From assembly GCA_002723345.1 (NCBI GenBank), contig PBNV01000057.1:1-64000 (forward strand): a stretch of DNA of 64,000 nt, written 5' to 3'. The translations under genes and the position numbers were made by a program. The notes beneath the pieces are model-generated. The model saw nothing but the letters and a program-made list of their open reading frames with translations. It was not told the origin of the DNA and ran no database searches. This document shows positions 25,900 through 34,322 of the stretch, one piece after another. The DNA comes from Rhodospirillaceae bacterium (GTDB lineage: Bacteria > Pseudomonadota > Alphaproteobacteria > Rhodospirillales > UBA2165). Each line of letters begins with the position of its first letter. The first letter of the stretch is position 1.

Positions 25900-25982
25900 T
25901 GGCCCTGACTGCAGCGAATTGGAACTCCCTCGCGAAAACTGGACCCTCAAGCCGGCGCGTCTGCCATTTCTGCTACCGTGGC
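25900..25982 (-). pseudogene. Degenerate tRNA-Leu(GAG)-like remnant
   Basis: The minus strand shows clear tRNA-Leu-like blocks (GGCAGACGCG of the D-arm, a TTGAGGG anticodon loop giving GAG, a variable-arm-like TTTTCGCGAGG, a T-arm-like GTTCCAATTC) but the acceptor strands do not pair and two anticodon-stem pairs are mismatched. It is about 1.9 kb from the intact tRNA-Leu in the same orientation, with the AT-rich SGNH gene between. The rest of the gene-free stretch 25618-26184 holds only a 64-codon minus frame (25701-25895) without recognisable motifs. Confidence 0.6.
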
Positions 25983-26184
25983 TTTGACCAAGCTACCGTT
26001 AAGACAGGGCAGACCACAATTGGACGCGCCGGCTGGTCAAGGTTGTTGATCGTTCCTGCAAAGAACTGCGGCATTGGGGGCTTGCGCAGAAGAGTAAAAG
26101 CCCACTGAGAGTGCGATGATGGACATTAGACTGAGGACACGTTACGAACACGCTGCGAAAAATTGTAGAAAGACTTTTTAAGCC

Positions 26185-26766
26185 ATGCTGCGCCGCCTCT
26201 ACGACTGGACCCTTGATCTTGCCGCGCATCGCAACGCCCTCTGGGCCCTCGCGTTTGTGTCTTTTGTTGAGAGCTCCGTCTTTCCCATTCCCCCCGATGT
26301 GATCCTGATCCCAATGGTTCTAGCGGCGCGAGATCGGGCATGGCTAATTGCCGGGGTGTGCACCATCGCCTCGGTCTCGGGCGGTATGGCGGGATACGGC
26401 ATAGGCGCGCTGATGTTCGATCAGATTGGTAAGCCAATCTTGGATTTTTATCACTACAGTTCCAAGTTTACCCAATTCCAGGAGACTTATAACGACTGGG
26501 GCGCCTGGGCGGTGTTCATCGCCGGCGTGACCCCGTTCCCCTATAAAGTGATCACGATTCTCTCCGGGGTGACCAATCTAGATATCACGGTCTTTACAAT
26601 TTCCTCTGTTTTAGCCCGCGGTCTGCGATTTTTCTTGGTGGCCTGGCTCCTCTGGCAGTTCGGCGCGCCAACACGTACCTTCATCGAGAGGCGTCTGGGG
26701 CTCCTGTTCATGCTATTTGTCGTTATGCTACTGGGCGGTTTTGTGATGGTGAAATTTATTCTGTGA
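26185..26766 (+). CDS. VTT/DedA-like membrane protein (YqaA family)
   Basis: A 193-residue protein with about five hydrophobic segments. SFVESSVFPIPPDVILIPMVLA and GGMAGYGIGALMF are the classic VTT/DedA signature, and AGVTPFPYKVITILSGV matches the re-entrant motif of YqaA-type members. These proteins act in lipid scrambling or membrane homeostasis. The stop overlaps the dsbB start by 4 nt (GTGA), so the two are co-translated, and coq7 and a transporter follow. It is likely an inner-membrane protein. Confidence 0.85.
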   Translation: MLRRLYDWTLDLAAHRNALWALAFVSFVESSVFPIPPDVILIPMVLAARDRAWLIAGVCTIASVSGGMAGYGIGALMFDQIGKPILDFYHYSSKFTQFQETYNDWGAWAVFIAGVTPFPYKVITILSGVTNLDITVFTISSVLARGLRFFLVAWLLWQFGAPTRTFIERRLGLLFMLFVVMLLGGFVMVKFIL

Positions 26767-27248
26767 CGGGTTTGAGTTCGAGATATCTTTTATACGTGGC
26801 CATGCTGGCGAGCGCCGGTGCCCTGATCACCGCGCTCATCGCTCAATACGGCTTTGGGTTGGCGCCCTGCGTCCTCTGTTCCTACCAGCGTATCCCGTAT
26901 GCGGCGGTGTTAGTCTTTGGCCTTTGTGCTCTCGCCATTGGTCAATGGGATCACCGGGGCGTCGCCTTTGCGCTTGGCGGGGTGTTTTTGGCAGGCGCAG
27001 TTCTAGCATTTTATCATAACGGGGTGGAGCAACAGTGGTGGATAGCGGCCACCTCGTGCGGCGATGGCCGTTCGTTGCCCCTTACCGTTCTGGAGTTGAG
27101 GCTCGCTCTTAGTGAAGGTGCTATGCCTCGGGCCTGCGATGATGTAAACTGGAGCTTGTTTGGCCTCTCCATCACCGTCTACAATACCATTTTATCGCTC
27201 GCGCTTGCGGCGAGCTGTTTTTTTAGTGTTAGAGCTCCGCATGGATAA
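26763..27248 (+). CDS. dsbB: Disulfide bond formation protein B
   Basis: A 161-residue four-helix membrane oxidase that regenerates DsbA using quinone. The first periplasmic pair is APCVLCSYQR (CxxC with the quinone-contact Arg), and the second pair of cysteines is in TSCGDG and RACDD. Start is GTG 26763, in the overlap with the upstream gene. The ATG of coq7 lies 8 nt before its stop. Quinone use links it to the adjacent ubiquinone gene. Confidence 0.92.
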   Translation: MTGLSSRYLLYVAMLASAGALITALIAQYGFGLAPCVLCSYQRIPYAAVLVFGLCALAIGQWDHRGVAFALGGVFLAGAVLAFYHNGVEQQWWIAATSCGDGRSLPLTVLELRLALSEGAMPRACDDVNWSLFGLSITVYNTILSLALAASCFFSVRAPHG

Positions 27249-27801
27249 ACCACGTAAATACTCAGGGCGGTTGCCCGGCGATCTCTCGAAGGACCACCTT
27301 ATTGCGCGTATGATCCGCGTTGATCAGGCTGGAGAATATGGTGCGAAGCGCATCTATGACGGCCAGCTTGCGGTGCTCGGCGGCTCACCCGATGAACCTG
27401 TCCTGCGGGAAATGGCAGAGACGGAGAAGCACCATCTTGAGACCTTTAACAAACTGATGGTGTCACGTCGCGTCCGCCCGACGGTATTGGCGCCACTCTG
27501 GCATGTGGCCGGGTTTGCTTTGGGGGCCGGCACGGCTCTCATCGGGCGGGAGGCGGCGATGGCCTGTACGGTTGCAGTGGAAGAGGTGATCGAGCAACAT
27601 TATGCGGACCAGGCGGTCCAACTGGCGACCGAGGAGGAGCCTGAACTCCTCGCCACAGTGAAAAAATTCCGGGACGAAGAAATTGAGCATAAAGAGACGG
27701 CGCTTGCCGAGGGGGCTCAAGAGGCGCCTGCCTATCCGCTCTTATCTGCTGCCGTCAAATCCGGTTCCCGGCTTGCCATTTGGCTCTCCGAACGCGTTTG
27801 A
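27241..27801 (+). CDS. coq7: Demethoxyubiquinone hydroxylase (COQ7 type)
   Basis: A 186-residue carboxylate-bridged di-iron hydroxylase of late ubiquinone synthesis. Ligands are seen in VDQAGEYGAKRIYDG, AETEKHHLETF, AVEEVIEQHYADQ and RDEEIEHKETA, the full COQ7 set. ATG 27241 is preferred over an upstream frame start because it overlaps dsbB by only 8 nt and gives the usual length. It is the more canonical of the two COQ7 genes in this window. It forms an operon with the VTT protein and dsbB. Confidence 0.92.
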   Translation: MDKPRKYSGRLPGDLSKDHLIARMIRVDQAGEYGAKRIYDGQLAVLGGSPDEPVLREMAETEKHHLETFNKLMVSRRVRPTVLAPLWHVAGFALGAGTALIGREAAMACTVAVEEVIEQHYADQAVQLATEEEPELLATVKKFRDEEIEHKETALAEGAQEAPAYPLLSAAVKSGSRLAIWLSERV

Positions 27802-27817
27802 GGCCGCCCTGGCCCTC

Positions 27818-28684
27818 GTGAGCACGCTACCTTCCTTTGCACGCGGCATCATCTGGATGAGTGGCGCTCTTATATCGTTTCTAATGATGGCAATTGCGGG
27901 GCGGGAACTCTCTGACACCATGAACACGTTTCAAATTGTGTTAGTTCGGAGCGTTGTTGCTCTCAGTGTGGTTCTGGTAATCGCGTCTTACACAGGATTT
28001 GGTGCTATGCGGACTGATAAGTGGCGTATTCATCTGATCCGCAATACGATCCATTATGGAGCCCAATACGGTTGGTTCTTGGGTGTTTCGCTTCTGCCTC
28101 TCGCCACCGTCTTTGCAATCGAATTCACCACGCCCATCTGGGCTGTTCTCATGGCTGTGGTGTTTCTGAAAGAGAAAATGACTATGGGTCGAACCGTAGC
28201 GGTTGGCTTCGGGTTCATCGGCGTGCTCGTAATCCTACGGCCGGGTGCAGAGGTTTTGGACATAGGCTCCATCGCCGTTTTGCTGGCGGCCATGGGTTAT
28301 GCTGCAGCATACACCTTCACGCGCTTTCTCGGTCGAACAGATAGTCCTCTGGTGATCCTGTTTCACATGATGTCAGTCCAAACCCTGATTGGCCTTGGCC
28401 CTGGTCTCTGGGGCTGGGTAATGCCTCAGCTAGTGGATACCGTATGGATCCTCTTGGTTGGGCTGATGGCAGTATCTTCGCATTTCTGCCTCGCAAAGGC
28501 CCTGTCCCTGGCAGAGGCGGGTGTTGTAGTGCCCATCGATTTTCTCAGGCTGCCGCTGATCGCGGTCATTGGGTTCCTAGTATATAATGAAGCCATTGAA
28601 GTTTTCGTTTTCGCGGGCGCTCTCGTTATCTTTGCGGGGAATTATTATAATATTCAACAAGAGACGAGGGCCGCGGGTTCTTAG
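27818..28684 (+). CDS. EamA/DMT-family transporter
   Basis: A 288-residue, ten-helix drug/metabolite transporter with two EamA repeats. GREL-SDTMNTFQIVLVRSVVALSVV and the ending IAVIGFLVYNEAIEVFVFAGALVIFAGNYYN are typical. GTG 27818 is taken as the start; the frame is open further upstream but lies within coq7. Spacing of 16 nt from coq7 suggests the same transcript. The cargo is unknown. Confidence 0.85.
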   Translation: MSTLPSFARGIIWMSGALISFLMMAIAGRELSDTMNTFQIVLVRSVVALSVVLVIASYTGFGAMRTDKWRIHLIRNTIHYGAQYGWFLGVSLLPLATVFAIEFTTPIWAVLMAVVFLKEKMTMGRTVAVGFGFIGVLVILRPGAEVLDIGSIAVLLAAMGYAAAYTFTRFLGRTDSPLVILFHMMSVQTLIGLGPGLWGWVMPQLVDTVWILLVGLMAVSSHFCLAKALSLAEAGVVVPIDFLRLPLIAVIGFLVYNEAIEVFVFAGALVIFAGNYYNIQQETRAAGS

Positions 28685-28758
28685 TTATAGACGGTAAGCT
28701 ATTCGCGAGGCCAGGATAACGGTTCTGACAAATTACCTGTCGTTATCTCAGAAGATGC

Positions 28759-28793
28759 ACAGGGGCTAGACCTCCCTAGAAGCCGGCCCCTGT
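28759..28793. terminator. Inverted repeat between convergent genes
   Basis: ACAGGGGC (28759-28766) is perfectly complementary to GCCCCTGT (28786-28793) with a 19-nt loop. It lies between the convergent transporter and peroxiredoxin genes and could terminate both, although no T-run follows. Confidence 0.45.
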
Positions 28794-28823
28794 CCTGTCA
28801 TCAAAGTTGACTTTTCGCCGTTT

Positions 28824-29306
28824 CTAGAGTTGGTCCAGAATAGTCTCTGCGTTGATCACCTCAAAAGCGCCGGGCTTTTCCAGATTTAGCGTAGTGACCA
28901 CACCGTCCTCGACGATGGCGGCAAAGCGTTGGATCCGGATGCCGAGGCCCCCGCCGGAGGCATCTAATTCCAGGCCGAGAGCGGCGGCCATCTCTCCATT
29001 TCCGTCCGATAGCATGTCCACCTTGTCGCCTACGCCGCATGCATCGCCCCAGGCGCTCATGACAAAGGCGTCGTTGACGGAAACACAGGCGATGGTATCA
29101 ACGGCCTTGGCTTTAATGTCGTCTGCGTTCTGCACGTAACCGGGCAGATGGTTCGCCGTTCACGTGGGTGTGAACGCGCCCGGCACACCAAAAAGCACAA
29201 CCTTTTTACCTTTGAACACGTTGTCCGTGGACAATACGTCGATTCCCTCCGCCCCTTTTTGGCGTAAGGTGACATCAGGAATTTTGTCGCCTACTGCAAT
29301 AGTCAT
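28824..29306 (-). CDS. Peroxiredoxin (Prx5-type) with selenocysteine at the catalytic position
   Basis: Read through one TGA, this is a 160-residue peroxiredoxin. It begins MTIAVGDKIPDVTLRQKG, has KKVVLFGVPGAFTPT, then TGA (29160-29162, codon 49), and continues TANHLPGYVQNADDIKAK without any frame change to LDQL and the stop at 28824. In Prx5-type proteins the peroxidatic Cys lies exactly at that point (PTC-x-x-HLPG), so the codon is read as selenocysteine. Downstream strands (IACVSVNDAFVMSAWGD, MLSDGNGEMAAALGLELD) are well conserved, arguing against decay. It reduces peroxides with glutathione or thioredoxin. It is 102 nt downstream of the ScsB/DsbD gene. Sec machinery is not in this window. 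Confidence 0.85.
29129..29148 (-). promoter_or_regulatory. Candidate bacterial SECIS hairpin
   Basis: Directly behind the TGA, UCUGC (29148-29144) pairs with GCAGA (29133-29129), with further inner C-G and G-C pairs possible around a GUUA tip. The tip G is 20 nt downstream of the UGA, inside the spacing expected for bacterial SECIS elements (about 16-37 nt), and has the usual GU. No structure prediction was run. Confidence 0.55.
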
Positions 29307-29408
29307 TATGTTTTACTCCGATGGTCTGATAAAACTTTAATATAGAAAGAGCCCTGATCAAGGGCGTTAGCCCAGAATACTTATTTAGCTCGTCGCCACA
29401 ATAGAAAC

Positions 29409-31592
29409 TCATTTGAAATTTTTATTGGCGACAATGCCCCCTCCTGAGGCCGTGCCGAGGGCATCCCAAACGAGATCCGCTGTCAGCAGCTCCGGTAATA
29501 TAATACCGCTTCTGCTGTCGGGGCCGTAAACGGCGTTTAAAGGAATGCCGAACCGGCCAAAGCTTTTGAGATAGGCCGAGATTTTGGCGTCGGGCCGAGT
29601 CCAGTCCCCTCTCATGGCGACCACTGTCCCGCCACTGGCGAGAACCTCATGGATGCCGCCCCGATTGAGAATTAGCGTCTTGTTCACCTGGCAGGTGATG
29701 CACCACTCGGCGGTTATATCAACAAAAACAGTTTTGCCCTCTGCGATGAGGCGCGGAATTCTATCAGGTTCGAAGGCGATCCAGTGGGCCTCGCTCTTGG
29801 CGCTAAGGCCAGATGATTGGCTGAGCTGGTAAGGTGCCACAAAGGCTGTGACGACGATGGCGAGGATCGTCGCGGTCGCGAATTTGTGTCCGCGCTGCCC
29901 GAGCCGACGTTTGCATAGTAAGGTGAGGCCCAACGCCAACATTAGCGCACCCACCGTCACAGCGGCTGGGACGGAAATTTGGACCGCCAAGACGGAGATC
30001 AGCCATGCCGCGGTGGCTGCCAGGGCAATGCCCAAGACATACTTAATCTTAACCATCCAGGGACCAGGCTTTGGTAAATTTCCAGCGACGGCAGGATAAA
30101 GTGTGATGACAAGGAAGGGCAGTGCCATGCCAACACCTAGTGCCGCAAAAACGGCATAAATGTCGAAGACGGTTCCGGCGAGGGCGAATCCTACGGCGGT
30201 CCCAAGGAATGGCGCCGAACACGGCGTCGCCAACAGGGTGGCGAAGGCACCTGTGCCGAAATCACCTACGAAATTTGTATGGCCGACATTATTGCCGGAC
30301 TGACGGCCTACCAAAGTGCTAAGCCAAGAGGGCAAAGACACGTCGAACAAGCCCCACAGATTATATGCGAATATGCTCACAATGAATGTCAATCCAATAA
30401 TGAACCAGGGGTGCTGAAATTGAATGCCCCAACCGATGGCGGTGCCTGCGAGCTTTAATCCTACAATACCGCTCGCGATGACCAGAAACGATAATAAAAT
30501 TCCCAGGGATGATGCCAGAAAACTGATGCGGATAGCCCGATTGTCTCTCCCGGCGTGGGCGACAAATCCCAACACTTTGAGGGAGAGCACCGGAAGAACG
30601 CAGGGCATAAAATTTAAGATGAACCCTCCGATAAGGGCGAGACTAAGAATGAGCGGCAGCGCGGCGGGCGGGTGCGAGGAGATCGCTGAAAGTTGCGGAC
30701 CCGCTGCGACGCGATGGGTTTGTGTGGCGGCACGCCCGTCATCAACGAGGGTTAGTTTCAGAGTTGATTCCTGAATCTTGGTGTCCTCCTCCTCAGAGGC
30801 CGTCAGGATCAATACGGCACGTTTCCCGTCGTTCTCCAGGGTAACTTCCGGCGGCGAGAAGACGGCAAATTCGGGACCTTCCACAAAAATATCCGGTTTC
30901 GTGAATGGCACAGCGGATGTAGCCACGACGCGAATAATTCCTTTGCGTATTCCTTTTTCCACCGTGTTGAAATCGCCGGCTGTTTCAACTTTTTCAATAT
31001 TGAGACCGTGGCTGGCGCCATCGCCCGGCACCTGAGCCATGAATTTACTGATCAGCTGAAAATGATCGGTCAGGCGAGCATGCCCGACGGGCAAAACGAG
31101 GCTCAATTCCGTCTGGTAGGGAATGCAGACATCATCGCATGTAAGGTAGTTCAGTTTGGCATGCAGTTTTAACGGTTGATTGGAATCTCTTACAACTGCC
31201 GTGATCGGGAAAACCACCTCGTTTTTGTATCCCAGTGTTTGAAATCCTAATACCTCAAAACGCGCTGGCGCAGGCCAATGTAATTTTATTTTCCCCAAGT
31301 TTACCGATTGCGACCAGTCGATCCGGGGCGGAAACCCGGCATCGCCCGGCGTGCGCCAATAAACCTTCCAGCCTTTCTTAAGTTTAATTTGCAGACCCAG
31401 CAGAACAATCTTATCGCTACTCACGCCCTGATTGGTCGAAATTAGGCGGACCTCGTTTTGCGGGGTGATAAACCAGTCAGACGCTGCCTCATCAGCAAAG
31501 ATAGCCCCCAATGGTACGACGGCTAACCCCAAGGCATAGGCGAGAGGGGTTGCAGCGTGCACCACTCGCCGCAAGAAGGTATGTTTAATCAT
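29409..31592 (-). CDS. ScsB/DsbD-like thiol:disulfide interchange protein
   Basis: A 727-residue membrane reductase that passes electrons from the cytoplasm to periplasmic thiol proteins. After a signal peptide, the N-terminal periplasmic region carries CDDVCIPYQ as the redox pair; the transmembrane core has NFMPCVLPVLSLKVLGF and ATPCSAPFLGTAVGFA, the two essential core cysteines; and the C-terminal thioredoxin domain has WCITC (about residues 628-632). The extended N-terminal region marks the ScsB rather than E. coli DsbD type. The selenoprotein peroxiredoxin follows in the same direction. Confidence 0.88.
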   Translation of the reverse strand: MIKHTFLRRVVHAATPLAYALGLAVVPLGAIFADEAASDWFITPQNEVRLISTNQGVSSDKIVLLGLQIKLKKGWKVYWRTPGDAGFPPRIDWSQSVNLGKIKLHWPAPARFEVLGFQTLGYKNEVVFPITAVVRDSNQPLKLHAKLNYLTCDDVCIPYQTELSLVLPVGHARLTDHFQLISKFMAQVPGDGASHGLNIEKVETAGDFNTVEKGIRKGIIRVVATSAVPFTKPDIFVEGPEFAVFSPPEVTLENDGKRAVLILTASEEEDTKIQESTLKLTLVDDGRAATQTHRVAAGPQLSAISSHPPAALPLILSLALIGGFILNFMPCVLPVLSLKVLGFVAHAGRDNRAIRISFLASSLGILLSFLVIASGIVGLKLAGTAIGWGIQFQHPWFIIGLTFIVSIFAYNLWGLFDVSLPSWLSTLVGRQSGNNVGHTNFVGDFGTGAFATLLATPCSAPFLGTAVGFALAGTVFDIYAVFAALGVGMALPFLVITLYPAVAGNLPKPGPWMVKIKYVLGIALAATAAWLISVLAVQISVPAAVTVGALMLALGLTLLCKRRLGQRGHKFATATILAIVVTAFVAPYQLSQSSGLSAKSEAHWIAFEPDRIPRLIAEGKTVFVDITAEWCITCQVNKTLILNRGGIHEVLASGGTVVAMRGDWTRPDAKISAYLKSFGRFGIPLNAVYGPDSRSGIILPELLTADLVWDALGTASGGGIVANKNFK

Positions 31593-31886
31593 CTTATGTG
31601 CAACCTCATGTGAGAAATAGCCCTTTGCATAAGAACCGCCTTAAGACGTATATAGGAAATAACTGGCGGAAAAGTATAACGGCATGGGGATATTGCTGAA
31701 ACTCTTTACCCAAAAGATACTATAGGCAAACTTCTGTCGCGCGGGAGCGGGGTAAAATTGATAGGGATATCTCTTAGGTCCTTTGAACAGACCCGTCTAT
31801 GTGTCAATATGGATGGGCAAGTCATCGGCTGGGGGGGCGTCCAAAAATTAAGTCCGTCCAAGTGTAAACTCAAAAACAGTGGAACC

Positions 31887-32459
31887 ATGACAGACCTCCC
31901 AAACAATCCCTATATGACAGGCCGTCTTTTGATAGCCATGCCAAGCATGCGAGATGAGAGATTCGCCAATTCCGTTATATATATATGTGCTCATTCGGAC
32001 GAGGGCGCCATGGGGCTGGTGCTTAACCAACGCCTCGACGCACTCTCTTTCGCGGAGTTGATGGAACAACTCGAGATCAATGAAGACGGAGCGCCCGTTG
32101 ATGTGCCAGTACATTTTGGCGGGCCGGTGGAGGCGGGCCGCGGCTTCGTCCTGCACACGGCGGATTATCGTCAGGACGCAACTCTCGACGTTGAAGATGG
32201 TATCGCGCTGACGGCGACGGTGGACATTTTAAAATCCATTGCCCGGGGCTCAGGTCCCCGACAAAGCTTATTGGCACTTGGCTATGCGGGATGGGGGCCG
32301 GGCCAGCTCGATGATGAGATTAGGGCAAATGGCTGGCTTCAGGCGCCGGGCGACACGGGCTTGGTATTTGATACGAACCTTGAAACAAAGTGGGAACGAG
32401 CGATTTTTAAACTTGGCATTGATCCTCGCATGCTATCGGGTGAGGCCGGGCACGCCTAA
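31887..32459 (+). CDS. YqgE/AlgH family protein
   Basis: A 190-residue protein of the UPF0301 family. [48 protein letters not shown] and [18 protein letters not shown] are the usual blocks. ATG 31887 gives the standard length; the frame is open upstream to a TTG at 31758 but nothing there resembles the family. The function is unclear in the literature, and the neighbourhood offers no clue. The stop is 4 nt from the convergent MarR gene's stop. Confidence 0.88.
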   Translation: MTDLPNNPYMTGRLLIAMPSMRDERFANSVIYICAHSDEGAMGLVLNQRLDALSFAELMEQLEINEDGAPVDVPVHFGGPVEAGRGFVLHTADYRQDATLDVEDGIALTATVDILKSIARGSGPRQSLLALGYAGWGPGQLDDEIRANGWLQAPGDTGLVFDTNLETKWERAIFKLGIDPRMLSGEAGHA

Positions 32460-32463
32460 CTAC

Positions 32464-32967
32464 TTACACATTATCTCCGCTGTTCTCTGACGCGGCCAGA
32501 TTCTCGATCATGGTTAAAAGGGTTTCTCTCATACTTGTCACCTTTATTTCATCTATGGCGCCGATTGCTATTTTATTGACGTCGATGGCGAGTGGAATGA
32601 GATGTTGTTCCAGCGCCTTTCCTGAGGTCGTAAGGAAGACATATTGACGCCGCCGGTTACCGCCTACATGTCGGCGGACCACATGACCGTCTTGTTCCAT
32701 TTGCCGAACTACGGCCGTAGTGGTTGCCTCCTTAACACCGGCTTCCCGGCTCAGTTCCCGTTGGGTTAGGCCATCTCCGTTCCAAAGTACGCGCAGAAAG
32801 GTCCAGTGGCCAAATGGGATGTCATGTGCTGCCAGCCGGCTCTGTAGTCTCCGCTCCAGGGCGCGCGCGACATCCCGGATCAAATGCGCAAGACGGTCAT
32901 CAGGTACGGCATCTTGCCAATGCCGCAGGATCAGCTCGGTTTCATTTCGGACGACCGGAGGGGTCAC
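32464..32967 (-). CDS. MarR-family transcriptional regulator
   Basis: A 167-residue winged-helix regulator. The DNA-binding part is GLTQRELSREAGVKEATTTAVVRQMEQDGHVVRR, followed by the wing (GGNRRRQYVFLT). GTG 32967 overlaps the dehydrogenase stop by 4 nt (GTGA); a longer frame reaches 33063 inside the dehydrogenase gene. It is probably co-transcribed with the dehydrogenase and regulates the divergent phthalate-like genes, most plausibly through the palindrome at 34233-34244. Confidence 0.85.
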   Translation of the reverse strand: MTPPVVRNETELILRHWQDAVPDDRLAHLIRDVARALERRLQSRLAAHDIPFGHWTFLRVLWNGDGLTQRELSREAGVKEATTTAVVRQMEQDGHVVRRHVGGNRRRQYVFLTTSGKALEQHLIPLAIDVNKIAIGAIDEIKVTSMRETLLTMIENLAASENSGDNV

Positions 32968-34187
32968 GTCAGTACGCTGCACTGATGCGACATTGTGATT
33001 TCCTCTCCGGAAGTTGCCGAAGCTAAAATACCCAGACATACCTCGAGGGTTGCGGTTGCCCATGCGCCGCTGTGGATCGCTTCCGTGCTGTCTACAAGCA
33101 CGCCAACTAATTCATCAATGACTTCAGCGCGGGGCACGGCAGGTGATGGCAACTCAAGACGGGACCGTTGGGTGTCCCCATAGATAATGATCGCAGAAGG
33201 CAGGGGGCGTATGTCACCACGCTCACATGACACAATAATGCTGCCAAAATGCTGGTGTCGCCGCGCGCGGACCTCGCCTAGGTCAGGGGGTTGATAGAGT
33301 GGACCGCCGTAATTGCGCGCCGCCTTAACCTCATTTTCCGACCTGTCTTGGGTTAGCGATGCCAGGCTTTGCCGCGCCGTCCAATAGGTGTCTGGGTTTT
33401 TGATGGTACCAAGCTCACCCTGCCAGTCCAGAAATTCGTCGGAGTCAAAATGGGCGTAACCGCTGTAGACGGCTGTCGCCACCAGACCGTCCTCAAAGGT
33501 CAGGAGTGCACTGTAGGCGCCTTCCGTGTTGCGGTCCGTATCCCAGGCACCTGTCATCGCCCGGACGCTTGTGACCTGCCCACCACCCAGCAGTCGTAGG
33601 ATATCGATCTGATGGGCTGCTTGACTGTAGACAACGCCGCCACCTCGGGCCGTATCCAGTTCATCCGGGCGCCGTGGCCGATACATGAAGTCGGTGAAGT
33701 TGAGGGCGGTCATCATTCTAATCCGGCCCAATGATCCCCCCCTTATTAGCTCTCTAGTTCTCAGATATGGCGTGTCGAAACTATGGCTATGTCCAATCAA
33801 AAGATGAATATTAGCCCGTTCGGCGATGGCTAATATTTCCAAACAATCAGGCATGCTGAGGGCCATCGGTTTTTCCATCAGGACATGAATGCCGGCGTCG
33901 GCCAATACTTGAATTTGCTGCAAGTGCGCTTCCACCGGCGTTGCAAGATACACGGCATCGACCTGTACTCCCGCGAGGAGATCTTCCAGCGAGGTATATA
34001 CTCTGCCGCCAAAATCTTGTTCGAACCGGGCACGTGCCTCGGGCAATGGGTCTGCCCCGGCCACCAGCTGAACCCGGGGATCAAGGGCAAAGGTTGGCAC
34101 CATCACTGTGAAGGCTCGCCCCAGGCCCACGGCGCCCAAGCGGATCAGCGGCGTGGCACCAGACTTAGACATGAGGTACGGTTGCAT
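32964..34187 (-). CDS. Gfo/Idh/MocA oxidoreductase (dihydrodiol-dehydrogenase-like)
   Basis: A 407-residue NAD(P)-dependent dehydrogenase. The Rossmann motif is RLGAVGLGRAF, EKPMALSMPDC carries the EKP catalytic loop, and GGGVVYSQAAHQIDILRLLGGG holds the usual His. In phthalate degraders a Gfo/Idh/MocA enzyme (Pht4/OphB type) oxidises 4,5-dihydro-4,5-dihydroxyphthalate; its company here, a Rieske oxygenase and a dihydroxyphthalate-decarboxylase-like protein, makes that role plausible. It is divergent from them with a 135-nt gap. The exact substrate is inferred. Confidence 0.85.
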   Translation of the reverse strand: MQPYLMSKSGATPLIRLGAVGLGRAFTVMVPTFALDPRVQLVAGADPLPEARARFEQDFGGRVYTSLEDLLAGVQVDAVYLATPVEAHLQQIQVLADAGIHVLMEKPMALSMPDCLEILAIAERANIHLLIGHSHSFDTPYLRTRELIRGGSLGRIRMMTALNFTDFMYRPRRPDELDTARGGGVVYSQAAHQIDILRLLGGGQVTSVRAMTGAWDTDRNTEGAYSALLTFEDGLVATAVYSGYAHFDSDEFLDWQGELGTIKNPDTYWTARQSLASLTQDRSENEVKAARNYGGPLYQPPDLGEVRARRHQHFGSIIVSCERGDIRPLPSAIIIYGDTQRSRLELPSPAVPRAEVIDELVGVLVDSTEAIHSGAWATATLEVCLGILASATSGEEITMSHQCSVLT

Positions 34188-34232
34188 CGGGTGAAAATTT
34201 TCTGGACAGGGGTTATGCTCCAGGTTAGAAAA

Positions 34233-34244
34233 TTAGGTACCTAA
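34233..34244. promoter_or_regulatory. Perfect palindrome, likely MarR operator
   Basis: TTAGGTACCTAA is a perfect 12-bp palindrome in the 135-nt gap between the divergent dehydrogenase and oxygenase genes. The half-sites TTAG and CTAA match those of the SlyA/MarR consensus (TTAGCAAGCTAA), and a MarR gene is encoded at the end of the left arm. It is a good candidate for the operator that controls both arms. Confidence 0.6.
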
Positions 34245-34322
34245 GTTTATTCTGTTTGTCCTTCGGCAGCAAGAACCGGTGTAACGGGCCTTAGAGTAAA
34301 AATTTATCAGGGAGGTGGATAG

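Noticed and set aside
29160..29162. TGA in the peroxiredoxin read as an ordinary nonsense mutation
   Set aside because: It falls exactly on the catalytic Cys codon, conserved sequence continues in frame, and a suitably spaced hairpin follows; selenocysteine fits better.
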